Assembly: GCF_013155125.1 (NCBI RefSeq)
Contig: NZ_CP053564.1
Coordinates: 1,619,501 to 1,683,500 of the forward strand
DNA: 64,000 nt
From: Pseudonocardia broussonetiae
GTDB lineage: Bacteria; Actinomycetota; Actinomycetes; Mycobacteriales; Pseudonocardiaceae
Reading direction: 5' to 3'
This document shows positions 18,432-30,508 of this stretch, in pieces. Each line of letters starts with the position of its first letter. Position 1 is the first letter of the stretch. Both the position numbers and the translations under genes were made by a program. The notes under the pieces were generated by a model that saw only the letters and a list, made by a program, of their open reading frames with translations, was not told the DNA's origin and made no database searches.

Positions 18432-19118
18432 TCAGGCGCCGCCGGCCGGCCGCAGCACCATCTCGGTGAGGGCGGCGTCCGGCGGGGCCGTGACGGCGAG
18501 CAGGACGGCGCCCGCGACGGACTCGGGCCGCAGGTAGGAGCCCGGGTCGTACTCGCCGCCCTCGTGCGCGACGACGGCCCGCTGCATGTCGGTGTCGACG
18601 CGTCCGGGGTGCACCGAGGTGACCCGGACGCCCGCGGCGGCCTCCTCGGCGCGCAGCGCGTCGGCGAAGGCCCGCAGCGCGAACTTGCTGGCCGCGTAGG
18701 ACCCCCAGCCCGGGCGGGCGGCGAGCCCCGCACCGGAGTTGACGAGGACCACCCGGCCGCGGGCGGCCCGCAGCGCGGGCAGCAGCAGCCGGGTGAGCTC
18801 GGCGACGGCCACGACGTTGACCTCGAACTGGCGGCGCCAGGTGGCGGCCGGGGTGTCGGCGACGGTGCCGAGCAGCCCGACGCCCGCGGAGTGCACGAGC
18901 ACGTCGAGCCGCTCGATGCCGGCGGTGGCCTCGGCCAGCGCGGCGGCGTCGGTCAGCTCGACGGGCCAGGCCCGCGAGCCGGGGAGCTCGGACGCCAGCG
19001 CCGCCAGCGCGGCCTGGTCACGACCGCCCAGGAGCAGGTCGTGACCGGGCGCGAGCGCGCGGGCGACGGCGGCACCGATGCCCCGGGACGCACCGGTGAC
19101 GAGCGCGACGGGCTTCAT
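18432..19118 (-). CDS. SDR family oxidoreductase
   Basis: 228-residue short-chain dehydrogenase. TGASRGIG near residue 10 is the nucleotide-binding motif, NSGAG the structural motif (NNAG replaced by HSAG at the usual place), and YAASK holds the catalytic Tyr and Lys with an upstream Ser. The substrate cannot be read from the sequence. ATG 19118 is preferred because translation from there starts just before the first beta strand; TAGTGT stands 8 bases upstream. Confidence 0.88.
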   Translation of the reverse strand: MKPVALVTGASRGIGAAVARALAPGHDLLLGGRDQAALAALASELPGSRAWPVELTDAAALAEATAGIERLDVLVHSAGVGLLGTVADTPAATWRRQFEVNVVAVAELTRLLLPALRAARGRVVLVNSGAGLAARPGWGSYAASKFALRAFADALRAEEAAAGVRVTSVHPGRVDTDMQRAVVAHEGGEYDPGSYLRPESVAGAVLLAVTAPPDAALTEMVLRPAGGA

Positions 19119-19143
19119 GCCGCCGCACACTATCCGGTGTGGA

Positions 19144-19746
19144 TCAGATGCGGCGGGCCGAGTTGTACGAGCTGCGGTCGATCGAGGAGATCGCCACCGG
19201 CTTGCCGGACGTGCTGGCGTGCACCATCTGCCCGTCGCCGATGTAGATGCCGACGTGGCTCACCGGCGAGTAGAAGAACACCAGGTCACCGGGGCGGAGG
19301 TCGCCGCGGGAGACCGGGGTGCCGGTCTGGGACAGCGCGCGCGAGGTGCGCGGCACGTCGATGCCGGCCCGCTCGAAGGCCCAGTTGACGAGGCCGGAGC
19401 AGTCGAACGCCGACGGGCCGGCGGCGCCCCAGCGGTAGGGGGACCCCACCTTGGACAGCGCGAGCGACACGGCGGACGCGCGGGCCGAGGAGGCCGCGGC
19501 GGGGGCCGCGGCCAGGGGGGCGGTGACGGCGACCTGCGTGACGCGGGTGTCGACGACGGGCGCGGCCGGCGCCGTGGCGACGGGTGCCGCGGCGGCCGCG
19601 GGGGCGGCGGCCGGTGCGTCGGCGGTGGCGGGGATGACCGCCAGCACCGCGGCCGCGGCGGAGGCGGTGGCCACGACGGCAGCACGGGTCACGTACGTAC
19701 GGAGGTGGTGCGTCGCGGAGGGGGTGGACGCGGGGTGGATCGGCAC
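19144..19746 (-). CDS. Secreted NlpC/P60 peptidoglycan endopeptidase
   Basis: 200-residue exported cysteine peptidase. Residues 1-50 form a signal peptide (RTYVTRAAVVATASAAAA then a run to ATADA), followed by an Ala/Pro-rich linker to about residue 95. The NlpC/P60 domain has the catalytic Cys in AFDCSGLVNWAF and His in VSHVGIYIGDG, followed by MVHAST. Such enzymes cleave the peptide stems of the cell wall between D-Glu and diaminopimelate. GTG 19746 is preferred over an upstream start because it places the basic n-region directly at the N-terminus. It has a long structured 5' region (19747-20215). Confidence 0.88.
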   Translation of the reverse strand: MPIHPASTPSATHHLRTYVTRAAVVATASAAAAVLAVIPATADAPAAAPAAAAAPVATAPAAPVVDTRVTQVAVTAPLAAAPAAASSARASAVSLALSKVGSPYRWGAAGPSAFDCSGLVNWAFERAGIDVPRTSRALSQTGTPVSRGDLRPGDLVFFYSPVSHVGIYIGDGQMVHASTSGKPVAISSIDRSSYNSARRI

Positions 19747-20215
19747 AGACGGTTCCTCAGGGTGCGCACCGTCGGACGGCGATCGCGGGCCGGGGAGCAC
19801 GCGGCGGTCGTACGGGGAACGCCTCGAGGTGCTGGCGTGGCGGGTGCGTCGAGATGACCGGTGCGCCGTTCCCCGCCCGTCCGGACGGTGACCCCGCGCC
19901 CTCCGCTCCGGGTGAGCAGTGGTGTCGCGAGGCCGTCCACGACATTACGAACGGATTACTGCGGAATGGATGACGCAACTCTCAATCCGCGCTCTTTCTT
20001 CTTGTGACCGTCCTCACCGGAATTGCTGCGCAGAGGGAGGAATTACACGCCCGCAATCCCGTCGATCACGGCTCGGACCCGCGCAGGCGGGTGACCTGCA
20101 GCGTCGGTTCCACCGAGATCGACCCGTGATGGGGCCGGTCGGGTGAAAGCACTTCCGGATCGGAAGGGCCGGATCGCGGTGAAAAGGTTGCAGGAGCGAA
20201 GGAATTCTCGGGGTG
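19747..20215 (-). promoter_or_regulatory. Long 5' region of NlpC/P60 gene
   Basis: 469 bases without a convincing gene. The minus strand has an AT-richer patch (about 19935-20035) with TTGCGT and TAATGT boxes that could be the promoter. Closer to the gene the sequence folds: CGGGGAACG (19813-19821) can pair with CGTTCCCCG (19867-19875), and GGTGCGCACC (19761-19770) is self-complementary. Actinobacterial NlpC/P60 and rpf genes often carry c-di-AMP riboswitches, but I did not find the defining core motifs here. Confidence 0.45.
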
Positions 20216-21523
20216 TCACCCTTGCCAGGGCGGGCGCGGCCCGGGGCCGCCGTACGGCGGGGGCGGCGGCCACGACTGCGGGCCGACCATCGGGGGCGGA
20301 GGCGGCCCGGGCGGCGGCGGGGTCCAGTTCTGCGGGCCGCGGTGCGCCATCGCCACCGTCAGCGCCTCCGGGTGCCCGACGGCCGCGGCCCGCGCCCGCC
20401 GCAGCGTGCCCAGGGCCTGCTCGTGCCAGATCGGGGCCGAGGACCCGACGGTGCCGCGGGCGATGCGGGCCCGCAGGAACGCGAGCTCGGTGACGGCCGC
20501 CTGGTACCCCATCACGGCCTTCGCCGTGGCGCGGCCCGAGCGGCGGCGCACCGCGGCCTGCCAGCCCCGGCGCCCGGCCAGGCTGGACAGCAGCGGCACC
20601 TCGCTCGGCGCGATCCAGCCGGCCTGTGCGAACAGCGGGAGCTGGTCGGCCACCGTGCGCTGCTCGCGGCGGCGCTGCCACAGGACCACGCCGATCATCA
20701 CCAGGAACAGCGGCAGCATCACGAACGCGTAGACGCCCAGGAACACGCCGCCGCCCGCGATGGTGGCCGAGCCGTTCCACAGAGCGTGCAGGAACACCGC
20801 GACGACGTAGCCCACGGCGATCGCGAGGACCCGCACGACGGGATTGCGGTGCCGGGCCGCGATGCCCGCGCCGATGCCGGTCATCGCCGTGAACAGCGGG
20901 TGCGCGAACGGCGAGAGCACCCCGCGCACCAGCAGCACGCCGAGCACCGCACCGCTCTGGCCGGCGACGGAGTCCTCGGCGAAGGCCCGGCCGATGTAGA
21001 GGATGTTCTCGGTGAAGGCGAAGCCGGCCGCCACCAGCCCGGCGTAGACGATGCCGTCGACGATCCCGTCGAACTCGCGGTAGCGGAACACCAGCAGCCC
21101 GACGAGGAAGACGCCCTTGAACGCCTCCTCGACGATCGGCGCCACGATCACGGCCCCGTACACGTCGCCCTGCCCGGTGAGCTCGTCGATCAGCAGCGCG
21201 GCGCCGGAGTTGATGAGCAGGGCCGACAGGGTGGCGAAGCAGGCGCCCCAGAGGAACGCGAGCAGCAGCAGCCGCGGCGGCTCGGGCTCCCAGCGGTCGA
21301 TCCACAGGAACGCGGCGACGACCGGCCCGACCGGCAGCAGCGCGCACAGCGCGCCGACGACCACCCCGCCCGGCCCCACGCTGCCCGCGACGAGCCCGAT
21401 GACCACCAGACCGCAGATCGCCAGGGCCAGCAGCCCGAGGACCGGGCCGAGCACGAACCGGCGCTGCCGGTCCGAGGTCGGCAGCGGCGGCGGCGCGCCC
21501 CACCCCTGTGTCACCTGCGCCAT
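20216..21523 (-). CDS. PrsW-type intramembrane protease
   Basis: 435-residue membrane protein of peptidase family M82. About eight hydrophobic helices carry the family motifs: EExxK in PIVEEAFKGVF (E132, E133), ENILYIGRAF, PFAHPLFTAMTG and FLHALWNG. In Bacillus PrsW does site-1 cleavage of the anti-sigma factor RsiW, so a regulatory protease role is possible; its substrate here is unknown. After residue 300 there is a soluble helical segment and then a proline/glycine-rich C-terminal tail (GPPPPPMVGPQ). ATG 21523 follows TAGGCT by 8 bases. Confidence 0.88.
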   Translation of the reverse strand: MAQVTQGWGAPPPLPTSDRQRRFVLGPVLGLLALAICGLVVIGLVAGSVGPGGVVVGALCALLPVGPVVAAFLWIDRWEPEPPRLLLLAFLWGACFATLSALLINSGAALLIDELTGQGDVYGAVIVAPIVEEAFKGVFLVGLLVFRYREFDGIVDGIVYAGLVAAGFAFTENILYIGRAFAEDSVAGQSGAVLGVLLVRGVLSPFAHPLFTAMTGIGAGIAARHRNPVVRVLAIAVGYVVAVFLHALWNGSATIAGGGVFLGVYAFVMLPLFLVMIGVVLWQRRREQRTVADQLPLFAQAGWIAPSEVPLLSSLAGRRGWQAAVRRRSGRATAKAVMGYQAAVTELAFLRARIARGTVGSSAPIWHEQALGTLRRARAAAVGHPEALTVAMAHRGPQNWTPPPPGPPPPPMVGPQSWPPPPPYGGPGPRPPWQG

Positions 21524-21551
21524 GGCACCGGAGCCTACGGGCCGCACCCGA

Positions 21552-22025
21552 TCACCGCGCGGGTCCGGGCCCGTCGTCGTCGGGGGTGCGGCAGCACCGC
21601 TCGAGCCACAGCGCGCCGCCCACCAGCACCAGCGCGGAGAGGAGCCCGACCGTGCCCGCGACGGCGTCGCCGGCCGCCGCGGCGATCTCCGCCGAGCGCG
21701 GCAGGGCGTGCACCAGCAGCCCGGCCCACGCCCCGGCCATGATCGCCCCGGCCGTCGAGGAGGCCCGGGCGACGAGCACCGCCCGCGCCGCCACCAGCGG
21801 TGGCACCGGGGTCGTGCCCGGCCGCCGCTCGATCCGCGCCCGCAGCGCGCGCCCGCCGAGCGCCTCGGCGACGCCGAGCACCGCGAGCGTGGCCCCGGCC
21901 GCGGCGGGGATCGAGGGCAGCGAGCCGTAGGTGAGCCGGACCAGCAGGTTCGCGACGACGGCGGCGACGAGCGCGGCGATCAGCAGGTCGCGCGGCCGCG
22001 TGGCGGTCACGAGGGGGCCGCTCAC
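21552..22025 (-). CDS. DUF3180 membrane protein
   Basis: 157-residue protein with four hydrophobic helices, typical of DUF3180, which follows folK in many actinomycetes (Rv3605c in M. tuberculosis). First helix LLIAALVAAVVANLLVRL and the small loop YGSLPSIPAAAG are characteristic. No enzymatic motif is visible. It starts with GTG 22025, 13 bases after the folK stop, and is the last gene of the ftsH-fol operon. A role in folate metabolism is suggested only by its place. Confidence 0.85.
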   Translation of the reverse strand: MSGPLVTATRPRDLLIAALVAAVVANLLVRLTYGSLPSIPAAAGATLAVLGVAEALGGRALRARIERRPGTTPVPPLVAARAVLVARASSTAGAIMAGAWAGLLVHALPRSAEIAAAAGDAVAGTVGLLSALVLVGGALWLERCCRTPDDDGPGPAR

Positions 22026-22038
22026 CGCTGCGTCCCCC

Positions 22039-22536
22039 TCACAGCGCCGGCCCCGGCCGCATCCCGTCCTCGGCGTCCGGTCCGAGCGCGGCCAGCAGCG
22101 CCGCGACCGGGCCGTGCCCGGGCAGCACCGCGTCGGGCTCGACGTCGAGCCAGGGACGCAGCACCGTGGCCCGCTCCGGCGTGCCGGGGTGCGGGAGCAG
22201 CAGGTCGGGGTGGGTGCTCTCGACCGGCCCGTCGTCGTCGGTGACCGTGACGACGTCGACGTCGAGCGTCCGCGGGCCCCACCGGACCTCCCGCACCCGG
22301 CCGGACGCGTCCTCCAGCGCCTGGCCGCGGCGCAGCCACTCCCACGCGTCGGCGCCCGGGTCGTCGACGACGATCACGGCGTTGAGGAAGTCGTCCTGGT
22401 CGACCCCGCCCCACGGCGCCGTCTCGTAGACCGGGGAGACCCCGACGAGCACATGGGCGAAGCCGGAGACCGCGGCCCGGAGGTGCGCGATCCGGTCGCC
22501 CAGGTTGGAGCCCAGGGAGAGCACCGCACGACTCAC
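22039..22536 (-). CDS. folK: HPPK, 6-hydroxymethyldihydropterin pyrophosphokinase
   Basis: 165-residue enzyme that moves pyrophosphate from ATP to 6-hydroxymethyl-7,8-dihydropterin, just before dihydropteroate synthase in folate synthesis. Seen are [15 protein letters not shown] at the N-terminus, [11 protein letters not shown] and the signature [11 protein letters not shown], which includes the Mg-binding Asp pair, then [10 protein letters not shown]. Length is normal. GTG 22536 overlaps the folB stop by 4 bases. Confidence 0.95.
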   Translation of the reverse strand: MSRAVLSLGSNLGDRIAHLRAAVSGFAHVLVGVSPVYETAPWGGVDQDDFLNAVIVVDDPGADAWEWLRRGQALEDASGRVREVRWGPRTLDVDVVTVTDDDGPVESTHPDLLLPHPGTPERATVLRPWLDVEPDAVLPGHGPVAALLAALGPDAEDGMRPGPAL

Positions 22537-22925
22537 GACCGGGACCGCCGCGCCACCACCGCCACGTCGGCGAACTCCAGCGGGATGGGCGCCTGCGGCT
22601 TGTGCAGCACCACCTCGACGGCCCCCACGCGCGGGTCGGTGAGCACGTCGTCGGCGATGCGGGCGGCGACGGTCTCGATGAGGTCGCACGGCTCGCCGCC
22701 GACGATCTCCGCGGCGCGCTGCGCGAGCTCGCCGTAGTGCAGCGTGTCGGCGAGGTCGTCGGACGCGGCGGCCGGGGCGAGGTCCATCCACACCGTGACG
22801 TCGACGACGAAGTCCTGGCCGTCGCGCCGCTCGTGGTCGAACACGCCGTGGTGGCCGCGGACCCGCAGGCCGCGCAGCTCGATGCGGTCGCCGCCGTGCA
22901 CGTCGGGCCCGGGTGCGGGGCTCAC
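22533..22925 (-). CDS. folB: Dihydroneopterin aldolase
   Basis: 130-residue enzyme that converts dihydroneopterin to 6-hydroxymethyldihydropterin and glycolaldehyde. Diagnostic parts are [20 protein letters not shown], the conserved catalytic Glu/Tyr segment DTLHYGELA, and the C-terminal [16 protein letters not shown] with the conserved Lys. GTG 22925 overlaps the folP stop (GTGA); a second possible GTG lies 24 bases further in. Part of the ftsH, folE, folP, folB, folK, DUF3180 operon with coupled translation. Confidence 0.94.
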   Translation of the reverse strand: MSPAPGPDVHGGDRIELRGLRVRGHHGVFDHERRDGQDFVVDVTVWMDLAPAAASDDLADTLHYGELAQRAAEIVGGEPCDLIETVAARIADDVLTDPRVGAVEVVLHKPQAPIPLEFADVAVVARRSRS

Positions 22926-23791
22926 GAGTGCGGGTTGGCCGGGGGCCCGGTCCGGGCCCGGGAGGCGCCGAGCTGCCAGGCGGACGCCACGGCGACGGCG
23001 TCCATGCTCGCGTCGACGTCGTGCACCCGGACCCCCCACGCGCCGGCGTGCGCGGCGAGCGCGGTGATCGCCGCGGTGGCGCCGTCGCGGCCCGGGGTCG
23101 GGCGGGGCGCGCCGTCGGCGTCGGCCAGCAGCTCGCCGAGGAACCGCTTGCGCGAGGCCCCGACCAGCACGGGGAAGCCGAGCGCGACGAGCACGTCGAG
23201 CCGGCGCAGCAGCGCCCAGTTGTGCGCGGCGTTCTTGGCGAACCCGAGCCCGGGGTCGAGCACGAGCAGGCCCGGGTCGACGCCCGCGAGCACCGCGGCG
23301 TCGGCGCGCGCGACCAGCTCGGCGCGCACCTCGCCGATCACGTCCTCGTAGGAGGCCAGCTCGCTCATCCGGTCGCTGTGCCCGCGCCAGTGCATGAGGA
23401 TCCACGGCACCCGCGCCGACGCGACGACGGCGGCCATCCGCGGGTCGGCGAGGCCGCCCGACACGTCGTTGACCAGGGTGGCGCCCGCCTCGACGGCCGC
23501 CTCGGCCACGGCGGCCCGGGTGGTGTCGACGCTGACCCGCACGCCCTCGGCGACGAGGTCGCGGATCACCGGGACCACGCGCTCGGCCTCGGTGGCGGGG
23601 TCGACGCGGCCGGCACCGGGGCGGGTCGACTCGCCCCCGACGTCGACGAGATCGGCGCCGGCGTCGCGCATGGCGACCCCGTGGGCGACCGCGTGCTCGC
23701 GGTCGACGTACCGGCCGCCGTCGGAGAAGGAGTCGGGCGTGACGTTGAGGACGCCGAGCACGGCGCAACGCCCGGGGTGCGGCAGGTGCAT
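22922..23791 (-). CDS. folP: Dihydropteroate synthase
   Basis: 289-residue TIM-barrel enzyme that joins 4-aminobenzoate to hydroxymethyldihydropterin pyrophosphate; the target of sulfonamides. The pterin-site motifs [15 protein letters not shown] and [16 protein letters not shown] are intact, as are [22 protein letters not shown] and the loop [13 protein letters not shown] 23791 is 5 bases after the folE stop, so the two are cotranscribed. Confidence 0.96.
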   Translation of the reverse strand: MHLPHPGRCAVLGVLNVTPDSFSDGGRYVDREHAVAHGVAMRDAGADLVDVGGESTRPGAGRVDPATEAERVVPVIRDLVAEGVRVSVDTTRAAVAEAAVEAGATLVNDVSGGLADPRMAAVVASARVPWILMHWRGHSDRMSELASYEDVIGEVRAELVARADAAVLAGVDPGLLVLDPGLGFAKNAAHNWALLRRLDVLVALGFPVLVGASRKRFLGELLADADGAPRPTPGRDGATAAITALAAHAGAWGVRVHDVDASMDAVAVASAWQLGASRARTGPPANPHS

Positions 23792-23796
23792 GGCCC

Positions 23797-24399
23797 TCAG
23801 GTACCCCGGATCAGCGAGTACGCCTCGGCACGTGAGGAGGGCGACGTCTGGAACAGCCCCCGCACCGCCGAGGTCATCGTGCGCGAGCCGGGCTTGCGGA
23901 TGCCGCGCATGCCCATGCAGAGGTGCTCGGCCTCCATCACGACGATGACGCCGCGGGGGGCGAGCTTGCGCACGAGCGCGTCGGCGACCTGCCCGGTGAG
24001 CCGCTCCTGCACCTGCGGGCGCCGCGCGTAGAGGTCGACGACCCGGGCGATCTTGGACAGACCGGTGACCCGCCCGTTCTCGCCCGGGATGTAGCCGACG
24101 TGCGCCATGCCGTGGAACGGCACGAGGTGGTGCTCGCACGTGCTGAACATCGGGATGTCCTTGACGAGGATCAGCTCGCGGTGCGACTCGTCGAAGGTCT
24201 TCTCGAGCACGGCGTCCGGGTCGGTGTAGAGCCCGGCGAAGATCTCCTCGTAGGCCCGGGCGACGCGCGCGGGCGTCTCCCGCAGGCCCTCGCGGTCGGG
24301 GTCCTCCCCGACCGCGATCAGCAGCTCCCGCACGGCGGCCTCGGCCCGCGCGCGGTCGACGACCGGGCGGCCGTTCGTTCCGGCCGCGGTGCCGAGCAC
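23797..24399 (-). CDS. folE: GTP cyclohydrolase I
   Basis: 200-residue zinc enzyme, first step of tetrahydrofolate synthesis from GTP. The motifs [19 protein letters not shown] and [12 protein letters not shown] supply the zinc-binding Cys/His and catalytic His residues, and [20 protein letters not shown] is the type IA signature. GTG 24399 gives a usual N-terminal length; no other start lies between it and the ftsH stop, 20 bases upstream. Confidence 0.96.
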   Translation of the reverse strand: MLGTAAGTNGRPVVDRARAEAAVRELLIAVGEDPDREGLRETPARVARAYEEIFAGLYTDPDAVLEKTFDESHRELILVKDIPMFSTCEHHLVPFHGMAHVGYIPGENGRVTGLSKIARVVDLYARRPQVQERLTGQVADALVRKLAPRGVIVVMEAEHLCMGMRGIRKPGSRTMTSAVRGLFQTSPSSRAEAYSLIRGT

Positions 24400-24419
24400 G
24401 CCCCCGGGGATCCCGGCGC

Positions 24420-26834
<2,415 letters not shown>

Positions 26835-27134
26835 GCAGCTTCGGCCTGAGGCGGCCTTCACCCTCCCTGGTGAGAAACTCCCTGCCAGGGAGCCGCGTCC
26901 GCGGCGTGCGCGGCGCGACCGGCCCTGATCCGACCAGGGTAGCGGTCGGGAGGCCGTGCTGCGCCGGGACTGCTGGACGGTGCTCGTCGACAGGGTCTGT
27001 GAGTTGTCAACGAGCGCCGGACGGGCGATGTTCCCGGTCACCCGTACAGGGGGGTAACGCGCGCCACGTCGCGCTCGTTAAGTTCCCCGCGGGCGTGTGA
27101 CGGGCACAGGCGCGCCGACGACGGGGGTTCGTGC
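26835..27134. promoter_or_regulatory. Divergent ftsH / protease intergenic region
   Basis: 300 bases with promoters for both neighbours. For ftsH, TACCCT (26941-26936, minus strand) could be a -10 box. The leader has two CAGGGAG repeats and a hairpin with arms 26878-26884 and 26886-26892. TTGACA occurs on the minus strand at 27010-27005 without a matching -10. I see no gene. Confidence 0.4.
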
Positions 27135-28073
27135 ATGAAGGTCAGCAAGCGGGGGCCCGCGGTGTTCGCCGCGGCGTCCTGCGTCGTCGCGATCGCCGTC
27201 GCCGTCGCCCCCACGGCCACGGCCGCCCCTCCCGCCCTCGCGCTGCCCGCCGCCGCGTCCGCGCCGGCCGACTGGGCGCCCGCGGGCGAGGCCGCGATCA
27301 CCCCCGGCGTGATGACCGAGACCGTGGGTGGCGGGGCCTGCACCAGCAACTTCGTCTTCACCAGCGGTGACCGCACGTTCCTCGGCCAGGCCGCGCACTG
27401 CGCGGGCACCGGCGAGGCGACCGAGACGAACGGCTGCGACTCGGGCACCGGCCCGCTCGGCACGGCCGTCACGATCCGCGCCGCCGACGGCACCGCGCGC
27501 ACCGGCACGCTGGCCTACAGCTCCTGGGTCGCGATGCAGGAGAACGGCGAGGCCGACCCCGACACGTGCCAGTTCAACGACTTCGCGCTCGTCGAGCTCG
27601 CGCCGGAGGACGCCGCCGACGTCAACCCGAGCCTCCCGTTCTTCGGCGGCCCGGTCGGCCTCGACACCGACGGCCTCCCCGCCGGCGAGCAGGTCTTCAC
27701 CTACGGCAACTCGCCGCTGCGCCTGGGCATCCAGGAGCTCAGCCCCAAGGCGGGCGTGAGCGCGGGCGACACCGGCGGCGGCTTCAGCCACGAGGTCTAC
27801 ACGGTCACCCCGGGCGTGCCCGGTGACTCGGGCAGCGGCTTCCTCGACGGCGACGGCGACGCGGTCGGCCTGCTCTCCACGCTCAACCTGGCCCCGCTGC
27901 CGGTGAGCAACGGCGTCTCCGACCTGGCCCTCGCGCTGGCCTACGCCAACGAGTTCGGCGGCGTCGGGCCGGTGGAGCTGGTGCTGGGCACCGAGCCGTT
28001 CACGCCCCTGCCCGAGGGCGTGCCGCTCGCGGCGGTCGCCCCGCCGGCCGGGCCGCCGGTGGGCGACGTCTGA
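27135..28073 (+). CDS. Secreted trypsin-like serine protease
   Basis: 312-residue exported protease of the chymotrypsin fold. A signal peptide (MKVSKRGPAVFAAASCVVA, cleavage near ATAAPP) precedes the domain. The catalytic triad is visible: His88 in GQAAHCAG, Asp149 in FNDFALVEL and Ser232 in GVPGDSGSGF. Two Cys flank the His (CTSNF and AHC) and another pair follows, so disulfides are likely. The C-terminal 40 residues are Pro-rich. Substrate unknown. It stands alone between divergent ftsH and a strong terminator hairpin. Confidence 0.88.
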   Translation: MKVSKRGPAVFAAASCVVAIAVAVAPTATAAPPALALPAAASAPADWAPAGEAAITPGVMTETVGGGACTSNFVFTSGDRTFLGQAAHCAGTGEATETNGCDSGTGPLGTAVTIRAADGTARTGTLAYSSWVAMQENGEADPDTCQFNDFALVELAPEDAADVNPSLPFFGGPVGLDTDGLPAGEQVFTYGNSPLRLGIQELSPKAGVSAGDTGGGFSHEVYTVTPGVPGDSGSGFLDGDGDAVGLLSTLNLAPLPVSNGVSDLALALAYANEFGGVGPVELVLGTEPFTPLPEGVPLAAVAPPAGPPVGDV

Positions 28074-28102
28074 CGCAGTCTCTCCCTCCCCACCTCGGGG
28101 TT

Positions 28103-28151
28103 CAGGAAAGCCACGTTCACGCCCGCAGAGGGCAGGAACGTGGCTTTCCTG
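28103..28151. terminator. Terminator hairpin after serine protease
   Basis: Perfect 16-bp arms, CAGGAAAGCCACGTTC at 28103-28118 and its complement at 28136-28151, with a 17-base loop. No long T tract follows, as usual in high-GC actinomycetes. Confidence 0.8.
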
Positions 28152-28308
28152 CGTCGGGGGTCGGGGGTCGCGGGGGTCGGGGGGCTCCGCCGCCGCGCCG
28201 TGTCCCGCGCGGGCGCCGTGCCGGGTTCCGCGCACCTCCTGGCGTCCCGCATGCGTCTGGACGTGCGCGGGTGGCCGGCGGGTGCGCAGCTCGGGAGTGC
28301 TGGAGCAG

Positions 28309-28770
28309 TGATCGCCGGGAGTGCGACGTGGGAGTCGCTGCGGGGGCCGTGACGGCGCGGTCTTGGTGATCACGGGCGCCCGTTCCGGGTGCCTCGCTCG
28401 CGCCGCCGCTGCGTGCGTTGACGTTCGGCTGCGCCGTCGCGCTCACCCGCCGGCCGCGCACCTGGTGCACCGGCTGGGTAACCGGCGCCCTTCTCCGCCG
28501 ATCCGCGCACCTCCTGGCGTCCCGCGTACGTCTGGACGTGCGCGGACGGCCGGCGGGTGCGCAGCTCGGGCGTGTTGGGGCAGTGATCGTCGGGAGTGTG
28601 ACGTGGAGGTCCCGGTGGAGACCGTGGTGGCGCGGTCTCGGTGATCACGGGCGCCCGCCTCCGGGCTGACCGGCGGGCCGGTGTGCAGCTCGGGGCGTGG
28701 GGGCGGTGATCGTCGGAAGTGTGACGTGGAGGTCCCGGTGGGGGCCGTGGTGGCGCGGTCTCGGTGATCA
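28309..28770. repeat. Pal64 array 1 (three 64-bp palindromic units)
   Basis: Units at 28309-28372, 28584-28647 and 28707-28770, each exactly 64 bp, starting TGATCG and ending GGTGATCA. Left and right halves are partly self-complementary. The first two are preceded by a further repeated stretch (about 28224-28308 and 28502-28583) beginning CACCTCCTGGCGTCCCGC; that motif recurs without its complement near 28839. The stretch 28160-28898 between the protease and hpt has no credible gene. Confidence 0.85.
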
Positions 28771-28898
28771 ACCCCGACCGGCGGCCCGGGTCGAGCCGGT
28801 GCCGCCCACCCCGCGCTCCGGGCGCTCCCCCACCGCGCACTCCTGGCGTCCCGCGCACGTGCGTGGCCGGCCGGCGGGTGCGCGAGCCCGACGGTGCG

Positions 28899-29462
28899 TC
28901 AGGCGTACACCGACGGGTCGAGGGTGCCGATGTAGGGCAGGTCGCGGTAGCGCTCGGCGTAGTCGAGGCCGTAGCCCACGACGAACTCGTTGGGGATGTC
29001 GAAGCCGACGTACTTCACCGGCACCTCGACCTTCACGGCGTCGGGCTTGCGCAGCAGCGTGCACACCTCCAGCGACGCCGGCCCGCGCGACTCGAGGTTC
29101 TTGAGCAGCCACGACAGCGTGAGGCCGGAGTCGATGATGTCCTCGACGATGAGCACGTGGCGGTTCGCGATGTCGCGGTCGAGGTCCTTGAGGATCCGCA
29201 CGACCCCCGACGACGACGTGGACGAGCCGTACGAGCTCACGGCCATGAACTCCAGCTGCACCGGCAGCGGCAGGGCGCGGGCGAGGTCGGTCATGAACAT
29301 CACGGCGCCCTTGAGGACGCCGACGAGCAGCAGGTCGGAGTCGCGTCCCAGGCCGGAGCAGCACTCCGCGTAGTCGCGCCCGACCTCCTGCGCCAGCTCC
29401 GCGGTCTTCTCGCGGATGGCCTGCTCGGTGACCAGCGTGGATGCGATGTCACCGTCGTACAC
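28899..29462 (-). CDS. hpt: Hypoxanthine phosphoribosyltransferase
   Basis: 187-residue purine salvage enzyme that makes IMP or GMP from hypoxanthine or guanine and PRPP. The PRPP-binding motif is [14 protein letters not shown], and the loop [15 protein letters not shown] and the flexible-loop SSYG are in place; the end [10 protein letters not shown] is typical of the actinobacterial enzyme. GTG 29462 is supported by AGGAGGTC a few bases upstream. Lies in the conserved order hpt, tilS, DUF2342, dacB, ppa. Confidence 0.95.
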   Translation of the reverse strand: MYDGDIASTLVTEQAIREKTAELAQEVGRDYAECCSGLGRDSDLLLVGVLKGAVMFMTDLARALPLPVQLEFMAVSSYGSSTSSSGVVRILKDLDRDIANRHVLIVEDIIDSGLTLSWLLKNLESRGPASLEVCTLLRKPDAVKVEVPVKYVGFDIPNEFVVGYGLDYAERYRDLPYIGTLDPSVYA

Positions 29463-29491
29463 GGCGGAGGACCTCCTGCGGTTGGCGATCG

Positions 29492-30451
29492 TCAGCGCGC
29501 CCACTGCGCCGGGCGCAGCACGAGCCTGCCACGCGCGCGGACCAGCTCCAACCCTCCCGGCAGCGCGGGACCCGATCGGTCCGGGCCGCGGGCGGCGAGC
29601 GCGTCGGCGCCGTGCAGGTGCTCCGCCGTGAGACCGGTGACGCCCGCGCCCAGCAGCCACGCGCGCAGCACCCGGCGGCGCACGGCGGGCGGGGCGGCGG
29701 CGACGGGGTCGAGCGCGAGGTCGTCGCCGGTGGCGGCCCGGGCGAGCAGGGCGTCCGCGACGGCCGTCAGCGCCTCGTCGTCCTCCCGCAGCTGCGCGGC
29801 CGTGCGGGCGAGCGCCTGCGCCACCCCGCCCGCGAGGACGTCCTCCAGGAGCGGCAGCACCTCGTGGCGCAGGCGCACGCGGGTGAAGCGGGGGTCGGCG
29901 TTGTGCGGGTCGTCCCAGACGGGGAGGCCCTGCGCCGCGCAGGCCGCCCGGGTCGTCGTGCGCCGGACGTCGAGCAGCGGGCGCAGCCACGGGTCGTCCC
30001 ACGCGCGCATGCCGGCCATCGACCGCGCTCCCGACCCGCGGCCCAGCCCGAGCAGCACGGTCTCGGCCTGGTCGTCGAGGGTGTGGCCGAGCAGCACGGG
30101 CGCGTCCGGGTGCGGCCGGGCCGCACGCAGCGCGGCGTAGCGGGCGGTGCGGGCGGCGGCCTCGGTGCCGCCGGGTCCGCGGACCTCGACGCGGTGCACC
30201 TGCGCCCGCGCCCCCATCGCCGTCAGCCGGGCGGCGACCGCGGCGGCGACGCCGGCCGACCCGTCCTGCAGCCCGTGGTCGACGACGGCGGCGTGCACCT
30301 CGTCGTGGACGCCCAGCGCGGCGGCGACGAGGGCGAGGGAGTCGGCGCCACCGGAGCACGCGACGAGCACGGGCACCCCGCGGTGCGGGAGCAGCGCCCG
30401 CCGGACCGCGCCGCGGACCTCGGTGACGGCGTCACGGGCGGGCGGGGGCAC
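29492..30451 (-). CDS. tilS: tRNA(Ile)-lysidine synthetase
   Basis: 319-residue ATP-pyrophosphatase that changes cytidine 34 of the CAU tRNA-Ile to lysidine so it reads AUA. The PP-loop is [12 protein letters not shown] near residue 35, then [28 protein letters not shown] and the conserved [12 protein letters not shown]. The C-terminal domain is short, as in other actinobacteria. GTG 30451 opens the frame; the gene ends 29 bases before hpt and is probably cotranscribed with it. Confidence 0.94.
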   Translation of the reverse strand: MPPPARDAVTEVRGAVRRALLPHRGVPVLVACSGGADSLALVAAALGVHDEVHAAVVDHGLQDGSAGVAAAVAARLTAMGARAQVHRVEVRGPGGTEAAARTARYAALRAARPHPDAPVLLGHTLDDQAETVLLGLGRGSGARSMAGMRAWDDPWLRPLLDVRRTTTRAACAAQGLPVWDDPHNADPRFTRVRLRHEVLPLLEDVLAGGVAQALARTAAQLREDDEALTAVADALLARAATGDDLALDPVAAAPPAVRRRVLRAWLLGAGVTGLTAEHLHGADALAARGPDRSGPALPGGLELVRARGRLVLRPAQWAR

Positions 30452-30508
30452 GGCTCACGGTCCCACGGGCGCGCACGCTCCTCCGAGCGCGCGCGGCCCC
30501 ACGGGGGG

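Noticed and set aside
19747..20215. c-di-AMP (ydaO-yuaA) riboswitch
   Set aside because: Expected from the NlpC/P60 context, but the core motifs of the class could not be located by eye.
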